Shown: positions 53,399 through 62,130, counted from the first letter of the stretch. The stretch is DNA of 64,000 nucleotides from Rhizobiaceae bacterium CPCC 101076 (GCA_003347645.1 QDFX01000010.1:62001-126000); one strand, 5' to 3'. Translations and numbers: made by a program. Notes: generated from the sequence alone by a model not told the origin.

Positions 53399-54409
53399 TC
53401 ACTGGGTGGCGGCAATCGAGGCTTGAGCCTGTTTCACGAGATCCGCTCCGACGGTCGCGGAATATTTGTCGATCACCGGCTGAAGGGTCGCCTTGATCTT
53501 GGCGACTTCCTCCGGCGAAAGCTCGTTGATCGCCATCCCCTTCGACTTGAGATCCGCGACGATCTTCGCATCCTCCTCGCGGCTGAACTTCCTCTGGAAC
53601 TCCTTCGCCTCATTGCACGAGTCGACGAAGATCTTGCGCTCGTCGTTCGAAAGATCGTCCCAGAGCTTCTTGCTCATGATCATGGCCCACGGCGAATAGG
53701 CATGCTTGGTGACGCTGATGTACTTTTGCACCTCGTTCAGCTTGTTGACCGAGATGATGCCATACGGGTTCTCCTGCGCGTCGATCGCGCCTGATTCGAG
53801 CGCGGTATAGACCTCCGGCCAAGGCATCGGCACGGCGTTCGCGCCGAGCGCTTTGAAGGAGTCGATGTAGACGGGATTCTGCATCGTCCGGATCTTGAGG
53901 CCGGCGACGTCCTCGCCCTTCGTGATCGGTCGCTTGCTGTTGGTAACGTTGCGGAACCCGTTCTCGAAAAAGCAGAGGCCCGCGAGGTTCTTCTCGGAAA
54001 GCTTCGCGAGCAGCGTCTGGCCCACGGGACCATCGACGACCGCATCGGCCTCCTTCGCGTTGGCGAACAGGAACGGGAAATCGAAGATCGCGTATTCCTT
54101 GACCAGACCGGTCAACGGAGCCGTCGACGTGCCGACGATGTCCTGAACGCCGCCTTGCGTCGCGGAGATGGTCTGGGTTTCCGAGCCGAGCTGGGTCGCG
54201 GGATAGACCTTCATCTTGATCTTGCCGTCGCTCTTCTTGCCGACCAGCTCGACGAACTTGTTGGCGCCCTGACCGAGCGGATGGGCCTCGAAGGTGCTGT
54301 AACCGAATTTGAGGGTCCGCTCCTTGACGTCGGCGGCAAGGGTCGAGGTGGACAGCAGAATCGTCGACAGGACGGCGACCGCGGCGCTCGCGGATGTGAG
54401 TTTCAACAT
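53399..54409 (-). CDS. TRAP transporter solute-binding protein (DctP), probable D-apionate
   Basis: 336 aa. Signal peptide (1-25, ending TLAAD). DctP motifs: FGYSTFEAHPLGQGANKFVELV, the binding Arg in LKIRTMQNPVYIDSFKALG, and EVYTALESGAIDAQENP. It should capture a sugar acid in the periplasm. A hairpin lies on each side of the gene, suggesting its mRNA segment is processed and stabilised. Confidence 0.93.
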   Translation of the reverse strand: MLKLTSASAAVAVLSTILLSTSTLAADVKERTLKFGYSTFEAHPLGQGANKFVELVGKKSDGKIKMKVYPATQLGSETQTISATQGGVQDIVGTSTAPLTGLVKEYAIFDFPFLFANAKEADAVVDGPVGQTLLAKLSEKNLAGLCFFENGFRNVTNSKRPITKGEDVAGLKIRTMQNPVYIDSFKALGANAVPMPWPEVYTALESGAIDAQENPYGIISVNKLNEVQKYISVTKHAYSPWAMIMSKKLWDDLSNDERKIFVDSCNEAKEFQRKFSREEDAKIVADLKSKGMAINELSPEEVAKIKATLQPVIDKYSATVGADLVKQAQASIAATQ

Positions 54410-54474
54410 GGCATTTCCTCCAAAATGCGAAGTGGACCGCCGCGACCGTTTTGGTCTTGTCGGCGGTATTGTCG

Positions 54475-54495
54475 GGGAGGCGATGTTCGCCTCCC
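54475..54495 (-). terminator. Stem-loop between apnO-like and dctP genes
   Basis: GGGAGGCGA (54475-54483) and TCGCCTCCC (54487-54495), perfect 9-bp arms with a 3-base loop, 7 bp after the apnO stop on the minus strand. The GGAGG ribosome site of dctP follows it about 65 bp further on. Confidence 0.65.
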
Positions 54496-54502
54496 GTGGT
54501 CG

Positions 54503-55354
54503 TCACGCCGCCTTCGGCGGATTGCAGATTTCCTCGACCGAGCGCTGAACGGCCGCGGGATCGAAGATCCGTTCGAGCCAGCCTTCCCTGAAGATCTGCG
54601 GCCGCGCCTGATCGATGGCGTAGAGCGCGCCGTCCGAGAACTTGCCTTCAGGAAAGACCTCGAAAGCGATGGCCAACTCGATCGTCAGATGGCCGAGCAG
54701 GAAGTCGGTCGCGGCTTCCCGAGGAACGCCCCGGCGCACAGCTTCGTCCACGGCTTCGCGCAAAGCGAGGCACATGGTTGCCCCGATCGTTTCAGCGAGC
54801 GCAGGCTCCATGATCGCGATTTGCTCCACCGTGCAACGGTGGGCGCGCATCACCGGTTTGTAGATGGTCCGAGCGATCTGTTCGCACATCGCATAGTGCT
54901 CGTCCGGCCCCTGCATGAGCGCGCAGACGATGTGCTGCTTTGCATGCACGCCGCCGAAGAAGTCTTTCTTCGCCGCCTCGGTCACCTCGTCGTTGAAGAT
55001 CGGTGGATGGCAGGGGTGCGTGACGAAATAGGTGACGTCGTCGCGCCTGGGGAGCTCGCCGGCGTGCGGCGCCGCGGCGTCAAGCATGATGATCGCCGTG
55101 CCGGGCCTTACCTTGTTGATGAAGGTATGGGCGATCTTGCCGATCAGCCGATCCGGAACGGCCATGAGAACGGCATCGGTTTCGGCCAGCGCATTGTCGC
55201 CGTCGACGCATTCCGCCCCGGTTGCCGCCTTGAGCCTGGCTCGGCCCTCGTCGGAGGGCTCCACATGCAGCACCTCATAGGGCGAACCCTGAAGGTTGGT
55301 CGCAAGCCGCACCCCCATTTTGCCCCCCGCACCGAGCAAAGCGATCTTCTTCAT
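54503..55354 (-). CDS. apnO: D-apionate oxidoisomerase, ApnO type
   Basis: 283 aa from the ATG overlapping the kinase stop (ATGA). An N-terminal Rossmann fold (MKKIALLGAGGKMGVRLA) binds NAD; a conserved metal/active-site-like block FVTHPCHPPIFNDEVTEAA follows, then a helical phosphogluconate-dehydrogenase-like C-terminal domain (PREAATDFLLGHLTIELAIAF). In characterised systems ApnO oxidises and rearranges D-apionate to 3-oxo-isoapionate. Identification rests on the fold plus the OiaK/OiaX neighbours; another branched sugar acid remains possible. Confidence 0.8.
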   Translation of the reverse strand: MKKIALLGAGGKMGVRLATNLQGSPYEVLHVEPSDEGRARLKAATGAECVDGDNALAETDAVLMAVPDRLIGKIAHTFINKVRPGTAIIMLDAAAPHAGELPRRDDVTYFVTHPCHPPIFNDEVTEAAKKDFFGGVHAKQHIVCALMQGPDEHYAMCEQIARTIYKPVMRAHRCTVEQIAIMEPALAETIGATMCLALREAVDEAVRRGVPREAATDFLLGHLTIELAIAFEVFPEGKFSDGALYAIDQARPQIFREGWLERIFDPAAVQRSVEEICNPPKAA

Positions 55355-56745
55355 GTCCTCTCCTCTCCCATTTTTCGAGTTTTCTGTCCGCCGTCCCTGG
55401 CATCGAGGAAAAAATCCGGCGAACCCATCTGCCCGCCCTTGAAGGCGATCTGCAGCCCGTCGTGAGGGCCGTCGGCGTAAGCGCGGCAAAGGGGCGAGCC
55501 GGGCACGAGTGGCGCGAGCGCCGTGACGGCATAGATGCCGAGCGCCATCCCGGCCTGCCCGGACGTGTCGCCGCCGGATATCACCACCCGCTTGAGATTC
55601 GCCGTCCGGGTCACGCGGTCGAGGATCGTTCCCAAACCGTCGCCTATGCGGACGTTAACGTCGCCGGCGACAGCGCCGCTCGACGCGATCGCCTCACCCA
55701 AAGCGGGCACGGCCGGGTCGTCCGGACCGCTCGCGGTGAAGACCAGCGGATCGTATCCGTTACTCAAGGCGCGTAGCGCCTGCTCGATGCCGCTGTTGAT
55801 TTCCTGGTCCCAGGCCGTTGGGTCGACGGCCCGGGTGGCATCGAGTCGAATTCCCTCAAAGCCGCTACGCAGCGCATGGTTGATCTGCGTGGCCGTGGTG
55901 GGCGAGCATGAGCCGGAGACGACGGCGATCCGCTCGACCCGTGGCGTCTCGCCAGCCGTATCCCGAGCCGACAGGGCGCCGACCGCCTGCCAATATGCGA
56001 CGAGCGCGTATTCGAGGCCCTGCGACCCGACGGCGAACAGTCTCTCGTCGCGGTTTTCCCAGATCAGTCGACCGGTCTCGCGAAGAGTTTCGGCATCGAT
56101 CACATCGAACGATACGATCGTTCGGCCGTGGTCTAGTTCGCGCCGGAGCGCGATGTCAGCCTGCTTGCTTTTCAGGGTTACGAGATCGATCAGCCCGACA
56201 GACATATCGGTCTGACGGCCGAGATGGAGGCGGAGGTCCGCTTCCCGCATCGGGGTCACCGGATGCCTCGACATCACGGGGTGACGGTCGAGGCGATGCC
56301 CGACGCCTTCGATCAATGCGAACAGGTTTCCAAAAGCCTGGTATCGGGCAAGCGCCGGGGCCGCCACGACCAGGGGGTGCCAATCGCCGCCGAGCCGCGG
56401 CACGGCCAGTTCAATCGCCTTGCCGATAGATCCCATTTCGGGAGCCGAATCGAAGGTCGAGCAGACTTTGTAATGGGCGATCGGCGCACCCAGCGACGCC
56501 AATAGGTCAAAAACCGGCGGCAGGTTTTCCGTCATCCAGGACGGCGATCGCGCCCGAGCGACCCCGGCGATGCCGAGCGCCCGGTAATCGGAAAAGCGCG
56601 CGATCTGCTCGGCCGTCGGCAAACCGAGGAACAACACTGTCGGCACGCCGGCGAAGCTCAGAACCTCCATCACCGCCGACGACCCGGTGTAGTCGTCGCC
56701 GTAGAAGCTCAGCAGCCATCCGCCGGGGAGCGCCTGCGCCGTCAT
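55351..56745 (-). CDS. oiaK: 3-oxo-isoapionate kinase, OiaK type (DUF1537 four-carbon acid sugar kinase)
   Basis: 464 aa, both DUF1537 domains. The N-terminal substrate domain opens with SFYGDDYTGSSAVMEVL; the C-terminal nucleotide domain has VVISGGDTSGQAGMALGI and a final KGGQMGSPDFFLDA (family KxGGFGxPDFF). Starts and stops overlap both neighbours by ATGA. Predicted to phosphorylate 3-oxo-isoapionate at O4, making the substrate of the RuBisCO-like protein. Confidence 0.85.
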   Translation of the reverse strand: MTAQALPGGWLLSFYGDDYTGSSAVMEVLSFAGVPTVLFLGLPTAEQIARFSDYRALGIAGVARARSPSWMTENLPPVFDLLASLGAPIAHYKVCSTFDSAPEMGSIGKAIELAVPRLGGDWHPLVVAAPALARYQAFGNLFALIEGVGHRLDRHPVMSRHPVTPMREADLRLHLGRQTDMSVGLIDLVTLKSKQADIALRRELDHGRTIVSFDVIDAETLRETGRLIWENRDERLFAVGSQGLEYALVAYWQAVGALSARDTAGETPRVERIAVVSGSCSPTTATQINHALRSGFEGIRLDATRAVDPTAWDQEINSGIEQALRALSNGYDPLVFTASGPDDPAVPALGEAIASSGAVAGDVNVRIGDGLGTILDRVTRTANLKRVVISGGDTSGQAGMALGIYAVTALAPLVPGSPLCRAYADGPHDGLQIAFKGGQMGSPDFFLDARDGGQKTRKMGEERT

Positions 56746-58001
56746 GTGGCATAGGTCTCCAGCGCTTTGGCGAGTGCCGCGTGATCCTTCGCATAATCCG
56801 CCAGAGGAACCCTGGTGAGAGCCGCATCCCAGGCCTCGCGAAGGCTTGCCACGCCCGCCGCCGGTCCGTCGGGATGGGCCATGATCCCGCCACCGGCGGC
56901 AAAGATCAGGTCGGCCGATCCCAGCGCGGCATAAGTATCGGGAACCTGCTTCGCCGATTGGCCGGACGAGAACACTGGCATCGAAACGCAAGGCTTCCGC
57001 GCGAACATCGGGGTCAGGCATTCGCGGGCGGAAGCGACGACGCTGTCGTCCGGCTCGGCGAATTTGTTCGACAATCCGTTGACGTGCATGTGGTCGGCGC
57101 CGGCGAGGCGCCAGATCTTCTGCCAGGCCACGTAGGACCAGCCGAGCATCGGCGAGCGGGAGAGATAGCCCCAGCCGTTGCGGTGGGCGTGGATCGGCAG
57201 TTCGGTGAAGCGGCCGAGTTCGATCATCCCCACTAGGCCGACCGAGTTCAGGCTCGCCATCACGCAGGTGCCGCCGAGTTCGAGAACGAGATCGTGCCGG
57301 CGGCGCATCTGGTCGAGTTCACCCGTGAGGTTGAACGCGAACATCACCTTCTTGCCTGTCCGCTCAGCGTGGTCGTTGATCACCCGCATCACGGCGCGAG
57401 CGCGATCCTCGAACGGGCAGGCAGGGCCGTCGGATTGCAGCTCGTCATCCTTGATGAAATCGAGCCCCGCTTCGCACAGCAGCTTTGTCAGCGCCGCCGT
57501 TTCCTTGGGGCCGAATCCAACGCTCGGCTTGACGATCGTGCCGATGATCGGACGGTCGGCGACGCCGGCGAGACGCCTCGTGCCGTCGATCCCGAACTTC
57601 GGACCCGCATAGGCATCGGCGAACGCGTCGGGAAGGCGGATGTCGAGCAGGCGCAATCCCGAGAACTGTTTGAGCTCGAACAGATTGCCGGCGACGGTCG
57701 CAACGAGATTGGGAAGCGACGGTCCGATGTTCTCGACGGGCCATGACAGAGTGACTTTGGCCCTCTGGAACGTCGTATCCGAGCCGTTCGCTCCGCCTGC
57801 TCCTGGCAGTGACGGAGACGACGAGGTGCCAAGGATTTCGAGGGTCTCTGTCCGCGCCGCAGACCGTTGCTTTAGCTCTGGAGTCTCTCCGGGGACCGGG
57901 ACGAAAGTGCCGCTCGATTGCTCTCCGGCAGCAGCCTCGGCCGCCCATCGCGGATCGTATGCGGTTTCGATCAGATAATCCGCTTCAATCCGAGTAGGCA
58001 T
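56742..58001 (-). CDS. oiaX: RuBisCO-like protein, OiaX type (3-oxo-isoapionate-4-phosphate transcarboxylase/hydrolase)
   Basis: 419 aa from the ATG at 57999-58001, preceded by GGAGGG. RuBisCO-fold blocks: AGEQSSGTFVPVPGET (25-40), TIVKPSVGF with Lys158, and GLDFIKDDELQSDGP, which keeps the carbamylatable-type Lys184 with Asp186 and Glu187. The C-terminus has FAAGGGIMAHPDGPAAGVAS. True RuBisCO would read KPKLG and has a different loop 6, so CO2 fixation is unlikely. Characterised relatives next to OiaK/ApnO turn 3-oxo-isoapionate-4-phosphate into glycolate and 3-phosphoglycerate. First gene of its operon. Confidence 0.87.
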   Translation of the reverse strand: MPTRIEADYLIETAYDPRWAAEAAAGEQSSGTFVPVPGETPELKQRSAARTETLEILGTSSSPSLPGAGGANGSDTTFQRAKVTLSWPVENIGPSLPNLVATVAGNLFELKQFSGLRLLDIRLPDAFADAYAGPKFGIDGTRRLAGVADRPIIGTIVKPSVGFGPKETAALTKLLCEAGLDFIKDDELQSDGPACPFEDRARAVMRVINDHAERTGKKVMFAFNLTGELDQMRRRHDLVLELGGTCVMASLNSVGLVGMIELGRFTELPIHAHRNGWGYLSRSPMLGWSYVAWQKIWRLAGADHMHVNGLSNKFAEPDDSVVASARECLTPMFARKPCVSMPVFSSGQSAKQVPDTYAALGSADLIFAAGGGIMAHPDGPAAGVASLREAWDAALTRVPLADYAKDHAALAKALETYAT

Positions 58002-58115
58002 GGGCCCTCCGCGCGCGGCTCGCATCGGCAGCGAGCGCGCTCTGAGACTTCAGTAATGACTGAGAAGGGCAGGCCCCCTCGGCGGCGTTTCCGGCAGCTC
58101 TGGCGGCTGCATCTG

Positions 58116-58152
58116 GACTAGTCATTATACCAGTTGGCGAAACCAGACAATC
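58116..58152 (-). promoter_or_regulatory. Promoter with NanR-like half-site for the apionate operon
   Basis: On the minus strand a perfect -10 TATAAT (58124-58129) sits inside CTGGTATAATGACTAG. The GGTATA overlapping it (58126-58131) is the element bound by NanR in E. coli. A weak -35 (GATTGT, 58147-58152) is 17 bases upstream. GACTAGTC (58116-58123) is a short palindrome just downstream. The remaining part of the 261-bp gap shows nothing further. Confidence 0.6.
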
Positions 58153-58262
58153 CCGGGGACCCTAAGAAATTTGCGCGCGGGGCCGCCCAGACAGATGATG
58201 TCTTTGAAGCTCGCTAGAACCACATGAGCTCATTGAGGTCTGCGTTTGGATCCCTCCGCAGC

Positions 58263-59642
58263 CTAAGCAATGGGCTTCAGGTCTCCGAGAACCGTCGGGA
58301 TCAATTCCGAAACGGTCGGATGGATCGGGACCGCCCATTGCAGCACCGGATAGGTGACGCCGGCGTTCATCATGTCGAGGATCCCGTGGATCGTTTCGTC
58401 GCCGCTCACGCCGAGGATTGCCGCGCCGAGGATTTCCTTCGTCTCCGCGTCCGCGATGACCTTCATGAAGCCCTTGGTCTCGCCCTTCTCGACCGCACGC
58501 CCGACCCGTGTCATCGGACGCTTGGAGACCAGCAGCTTGTGACCGGTTTGCTTCGCCTCCGTCTCCGACAGGCCGACGCGCCCGAGCGGGGGATCGATGT
58601 AGAGCGCATAGGCGGAAATCCTGTCGCTCACCCGGCGGTCGTCGCCGTCGAGGAGATTGGCGGCGACGATCTCGTAGTCATTGTAGGCCGTGTGGGTGAA
58701 GGCTCCGCGGCCGTTGCAGTCGCCCATGGCCCAGATGCCGGGAACATTGGTGGAAAGGCCGTCGTCCACCTCGATATAGCCCCGGGAGTCGACCGCCACC
58801 CCGGCCTTGTCGAGACCGAGATCGTCCGTGTTGGGCCGGCGTCCCACCGCGAGCAGCACATGCGAACCGACCACGACCGGCTCCCCGGACGTGCAATCGA
58901 CGTTGACCGCCACGCCGTCCGCATGAGGCTTGAACCCAATGCAGGTGGCGCTGGTCCGCACCGCGATCCCCTCGTCGGAGAGGATGTCCCGGACAGCCTC
59001 CGACACGTCCTCGTCCTCGCGGGCAATCAGCCGCGGCGCCATCTCGACGACGGTGACCTCCGCGCCGAAACGCCGGTACATCTGGGCGAACTCAAGCCCG
59101 ATATAGCTCCCGCCGACGACGACCAGGTGCCGGGGGACGGTTTGGAGCTTCAGGATCGACGTGTTGGTGAGATAGTCGACCGTGCCGACGCCCGGCATGT
59201 CGGGCACGTTCGCCCGGCCGCCGACATTGATGAAGATGCGCGGAGCCTTCAGCACACTCTCGCCCACCCGGACGACGCCCGGCCCTTCGAACCGCGCGTG
59301 CCCCTGGATCACCGTTACGCCGTCGATGCCGCGAAGCCATTTTTCGACGCCCTCGCGGGCATTCGTCGAGACGGTGTCGGCCCGGGCCCTGACCCGCTTC
59401 ATGTCGATCCCGACTGGCGCCTCGATCGCGACCCCATATTCGGCGCTCCGCCGGGCGAGGTGGGCCGCGTAAGCGCTGGCGACCAGCGTTTTTGTCGGCA
59501 TGCATCCCGTGTTGACGCAGGTTCCGCCGAACAGGTGGCGCTCGACGATCGCGACTTTCATTCCGGCGGCGGTCAGGCGCCCGGCCAAGGAGGGCCCGGC
59601 CTGCCCGGCACCGATGACGATGGCGTCGTAATCGCTGCTCAT
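58263..59642 (-). CDS. Pyridine nucleotide-disulfide FAD oxidoreductase (mercuric-reductase/RclA-like)
   Basis: 459 aa. FAD site DYDAIVIGAGQAGPSLAGRL, redox disulfide Cys42/Cys47 (GGTCVNTGCMPTKT), NAD(P) site VVVGGSYIGLEFAQ, second FAD contact GIWAMGDCNG, and dimerisation domain ending HPTVSELIPTVL with the usual catalytic-type His. It lacks the N-terminal HMA domain and C-terminal Cys pair of true MerA, so mercury is not the obvious substrate. Overlaps the VOC gene by ATGA; role in sugar metabolism unknown. Confidence 0.9.
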   Translation of the reverse strand: MSSDYDAIVIGAGQAGPSLAGRLTAAGMKVAIVERHLFGGTCVNTGCMPTKTLVASAYAAHLARRSAEYGVAIEAPVGIDMKRVRARADTVSTNAREGVEKWLRGIDGVTVIQGHARFEGPGVVRVGESVLKAPRIFINVGGRANVPDMPGVGTVDYLTNTSILKLQTVPRHLVVVGGSYIGLEFAQMYRRFGAEVTVVEMAPRLIAREDEDVSEAVRDILSDEGIAVRTSATCIGFKPHADGVAVNVDCTSGEPVVVGSHVLLAVGRRPNTDDLGLDKAGVAVDSRGYIEVDDGLSTNVPGIWAMGDCNGRGAFTHTAYNDYEIVAANLLDGDDRRVSDRISAYALYIDPPLGRVGLSETEAKQTGHKLLVSKRPMTRVGRAVEKGETKGFMKVIADAETKEILGAAILGVSGDETIHGILDMMNAGVTYPVLQWAVPIHPTVSELIPTVLGDLKPIA

Positions 59643-60328
59643 GACGGCAGCGACTTGCCGGCCTGCTCCCGGACCATGTACTCGGCGTACCAGTCCGGCC
59701 AGTCCTCATCGTGCTGCCCGGTCCGCTTCTCGTGCTCGCCGTGCGCGGCCGCCGCACGTTTAAGCGCGGCCGCGAGATCGGAGGACGACGCGAAGCTCGT
59801 TTCGTCCGCGTCCACGCGTCCGGGTAACCGGCTGGTGATCTCCTGGAACAGCCAGCCATTGCCGTCGGGATCGTTGAACGAGGCGAACGAGCTGTAGCTC
59901 TGACGCTCGGGATCGGGCCCGCTGACCCGCAGGCTCCCGGACAGAAACGGCTCGTCCGCGCCCGTGTGCACGTCACCCCCTGCGTGAAATACCTCGCTGA
60001 CCTCGACGCCGCGCCGGAGCAGTTCGTTGCGCGCCGCCTCGATGTTGGAGACGATCAAATACAGGCCCTGGGCGGATCCGGGTGCGGCGGCGGTGACGTT
60101 CTTGCCGAAGATGACCGAGCACCCGGAGCCGGGCGGCGTGAACTGGATCACACGCCAGTCGTCGCCAGAGGAGAAGTCGGCGTCGAGCCTCCAGCCCAGA
60201 TCGCCGTAAAATCTTTTGGCGCGATCGACGTCAGAAACAGGGATGACGATGATCTCGAGCTTCATGTCGAGACCTCGCGTCCTCGCAGTCTTCATTGCAG
60301 TTTCGCTGCGTACCTGAGTATCGCTCAT
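59639..60328 (-). CDS. VOC-family (glyoxalase/bleomycin-resistance fold) protein
   Basis: 229 aa from an ATG with AAGGAG 7 bases upstream. One VOC unit is clear: MKLEIIVIPVSDVDRAKRFY and, at its end, SSFASFNDPDGNGWLFQEIT. After about residue 170 a helical tail (AALKRAAAAHGEHEKRTG, EDWPDWYAEYM) resembles the short helical domain attached to VOC proteins in Hyphomicrobiales. Co-transcribed with the FAD oxidoreductase; substrate unknown. Confidence 0.85.
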   Translation of the reverse strand: MSDTQVRSETAMKTARTRGLDMKLEIIVIPVSDVDRAKRFYGDLGWRLDADFSSGDDWRVIQFTPPGSGCSVIFGKNVTAAAPGSAQGLYLIVSNIEAARNELLRRGVEVSEVFHAGGDVHTGADEPFLSGSLRVSGPDPERQSYSSFASFNDPDGNGWLFQEITSRLPGRVDADETSFASSSDLAAALKRAAAAHGEHEKRTGQHDEDWPDWYAEYMVREQAGKSLPS

Positions 60329-60715
60329 GTCCAGCTCCTTAGGTTAGGGTACCCGGAGAGTGGCGGGTCCAGCCGACCTTAGTCACCGGACCTTCGCCAT
60401 TGATCAGCGGCCAACTACGTATCGAGCGGCTGGCCTTGCGGCAGCGGCGGCATTTGACAGGCTATATTGAGCGGCTTTTTGGCGGTCTCTGCGCACAACC
60501 ATGGCTTTTATGCTGTAGCATTCTTACCTCCTGGTGAGCGAGCCTGAGCCGGTGTGAATCTACCATACGAGCAGAGGATGGGCGCTCCAAATGCGGGCGC
60601 TTAACCGAAGCCGCAGCTATTCGACGGAGAATACAGCGCGCGAGCGCAAATTTCTGCGGGCCTCGGATCAGGCCGCAAGCGCCATGACATGCTGCGATCC
60701 CTGGGGTGCAGAGGC
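60329..60715. other. Intergenic region without a recognisable gene
   Basis: 387 bp between the ribokinase-family gene and the VOC gene. It must contain the VOC promoter. A plus-strand open frame running from 60591 into the kinase gene has no protein-like features. There is an AT-rich patch at 60450-60490, but no convincing promoter pair, repeat or RNA structure. Confidence 0.6.
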
Positions 60716-61642
60716 CTATCGGTCGCCGGTTCGGCGATCAACCAGCTCGTTGCGCGTCGGCATCCCGGTCTGGGCGCCGATCTTGAGGCAGCTCATCGAT
60801 GCGCCTTCACAGGCACGCTCGAGCGAAGCCGTCAGGCCAAGTCCCTCGTCCAGCGCGCTGGCGAGAATACCGACGAAGGTGTCGCCGGCGCCGGTCGTAT
60901 CGACGACGTCAACAGGAGCAGCTCGGGCCTCGACGCGAGATCCGTCGCTCAAAAAGGCGACGGCGCCCTTCTCGCCGAGCGTGACGATGCAATTAGTATC
61001 GCCGACCTTTGCGAGCAGAGCCGCAGCATCGGTCGGAGACCGGGGCGTTTCGATCAGGGTCGCCGTCATCAAGGCTTCATGCTCGTTGACGACCAGGAAA
61101 TCGACGGCCGCGAGAAGACGCCTGAGTTCAGACGGGTCGAAGCTCGCCGGAGCAGGCGCCAAATTCCAGATTACCCGACCGCCGGCTTGCTTGGTCCGTT
61201 CGGCGATGGCGAGGCTTTCGGCAAACGGCACCTCCATCTGCAATACGAGGATGGTCGAGCCTTGCACGCCGTTGGTCGGCACGGCGGCGTGAGTAAGCGC
61301 CAGATTGGCGCCGCTGGCGACCGTGATCGCGTTCTCTCCGGCCTCATCCACGGTGATGAAGGCACAACCCGTCGGCTCCTCACAAACATTGATGAACGCC
61401 GTACCTACACCCTGAGCGTCGAGGTTCGCTCTGGCGTCGCGGCCGAAGCCATCGTCGCCGATGCATGCGGCCATCACCACTCGTCCCGCCTCGGAGGCTC
61501 GGGCAGCGGCAACGGCCTGGTTGGCGCCCTTGCCGCCGAACAGGGTCTCGTAGCGCGGCGACAGCACCGTCTCGCCAGGGCGAGGAATGGAGGAGACACG
61601 CGCGACGAGGTCGATGTTGATCGAGCCAAAGACGAGGATCAT
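60716..61642 (-). CDS. Ribokinase/PfkB-family sugar kinase
   Basis: 308 aa from the ATG at 61640-61642. PfkB signature 1 (ETLFGGKGANQAVAAARAS) and signature 2 (VDTTGAGDTFVGILASAL, with the catalytic Asp in GAGD) are intact, as is NIDLVARVSSIPRPGET near the start. Ribokinase is the closest type. Being 14 bp after rpiB suggests it phosphorylates a pentose or related sugar brought in by the adjacent ABC system. Confidence 0.9.
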   Translation of the reverse strand: MILVFGSINIDLVARVSSIPRPGETVLSPRYETLFGGKGANQAVAAARASEAGRVVMAACIGDDGFGRDARANLDAQGVGTAFINVCEEPTGCAFITVDEAGENAITVASGANLALTHAAVPTNGVQGSTILVLQMEVPFAESLAIAERTKQAGGRVIWNLAPAPASFDPSELRRLLAAVDFLVVNEHEALMTATLIETPRSPTDAAALLAKVGDTNCIVTLGEKGAVAFLSDGSRVEARAAPVDVVDTTGAGDTFVGILASALDEGLGLTASLERACEGASMSCLKIGAQTGMPTRNELVDRRTGDR

Positions 61643-61656
61643 TGGTCCCTGGCCGC

Positions 61657-62103
61657 TCAGTTCTCGGCATCCATCTGATGCAGCTTGTCGACCCGCCGCC
61701 GGAACTCCTCCTCGGTCGAGAATTCGGCCGAGAGATATGAGGAGATCAGATCCTTGGCGAGCCACGGCCCGACGATCTGCGCGCCGATGCACATGACGTT
61801 GACGTCGTCGTGCTCGACCGACTGATGTGCGGAATGGATGTCATGGCACACGGCGGCGCGGATGCCCTTGATCTTGTTGGCGGCGATCGACGCGCCGACG
61901 CCCGTGCCGCAGACCATGATGCCTCGCTCGGCCTCGCCGGACGTGACCTTCCCGGCCAAGGTCCGGGCGATGTCGGGGAAGTCCACGGGCTTGTCGTCGA
62001 ACGAGCCGACATCGACCACGTCGTGACCGAGCGATCGCAGGTAGTCGACCACGGTCGACTTGAGGCTCCATCCCGCATGATCGGAGCCGATCACCACTTT
62101 CAT
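61657..62103 (-). CDS. rpiB: Ribose-5-phosphate isomerase B / sugar-phosphate isomerase RpiB family
   Basis: 148 aa from the ATG at 62101-62103, with AGAAGG upstream. RpiB hallmarks: KVVIGSDHAGWSLKS, the catalytic Cys in GIMVCGTGVGASIAANKIKG, and the EHDDVNVMCIGAQIVG block with its His. It interconverts ribose-5-P and ribulose-5-P, or another aldose/ketose phosphate pair such as erythrose or allose phosphates in catabolic operons. Confidence 0.92.
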   Translation of the reverse strand: MKVVIGSDHAGWSLKSTVVDYLRSLGHDVVDVGSFDDKPVDFPDIARTLAGKVTSGEAERGIMVCGTGVGASIAANKIKGIRAAVCHDIHSAHQSVEHDDVNVMCIGAQIVGPWLAKDLISSYLSAEFSTEEEFRRRVDKLHQMDAEN

Positions 62104-62130
62104 CGCATCTATCCTTCTCAACGGTTGAGG

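Noticed and set aside
56742-58001. Possibility that the RuBisCO-like gene is a true CO2-fixing RuBisCO
   Set aside because: The KPKLG and loop 6 signatures are changed, there is no small subunit or phosphoribulokinase nearby, and the operon partners are sugar-acid enzymes.
58263-59642. Calling the FAD oxidoreductase MerA
   Set aside because: It lacks the N-terminal metal-binding domain and the C-terminal vicinal Cys pair, and no mer genes are adjacent.
60591-61292. 233-codon plus-strand frame overlapping the ribokinase-family gene
   Set aside because: Most of it is antisense to the kinase and Arg/Ser-rich without motifs; the non-overlapping first 125 bp show no ribosome site.
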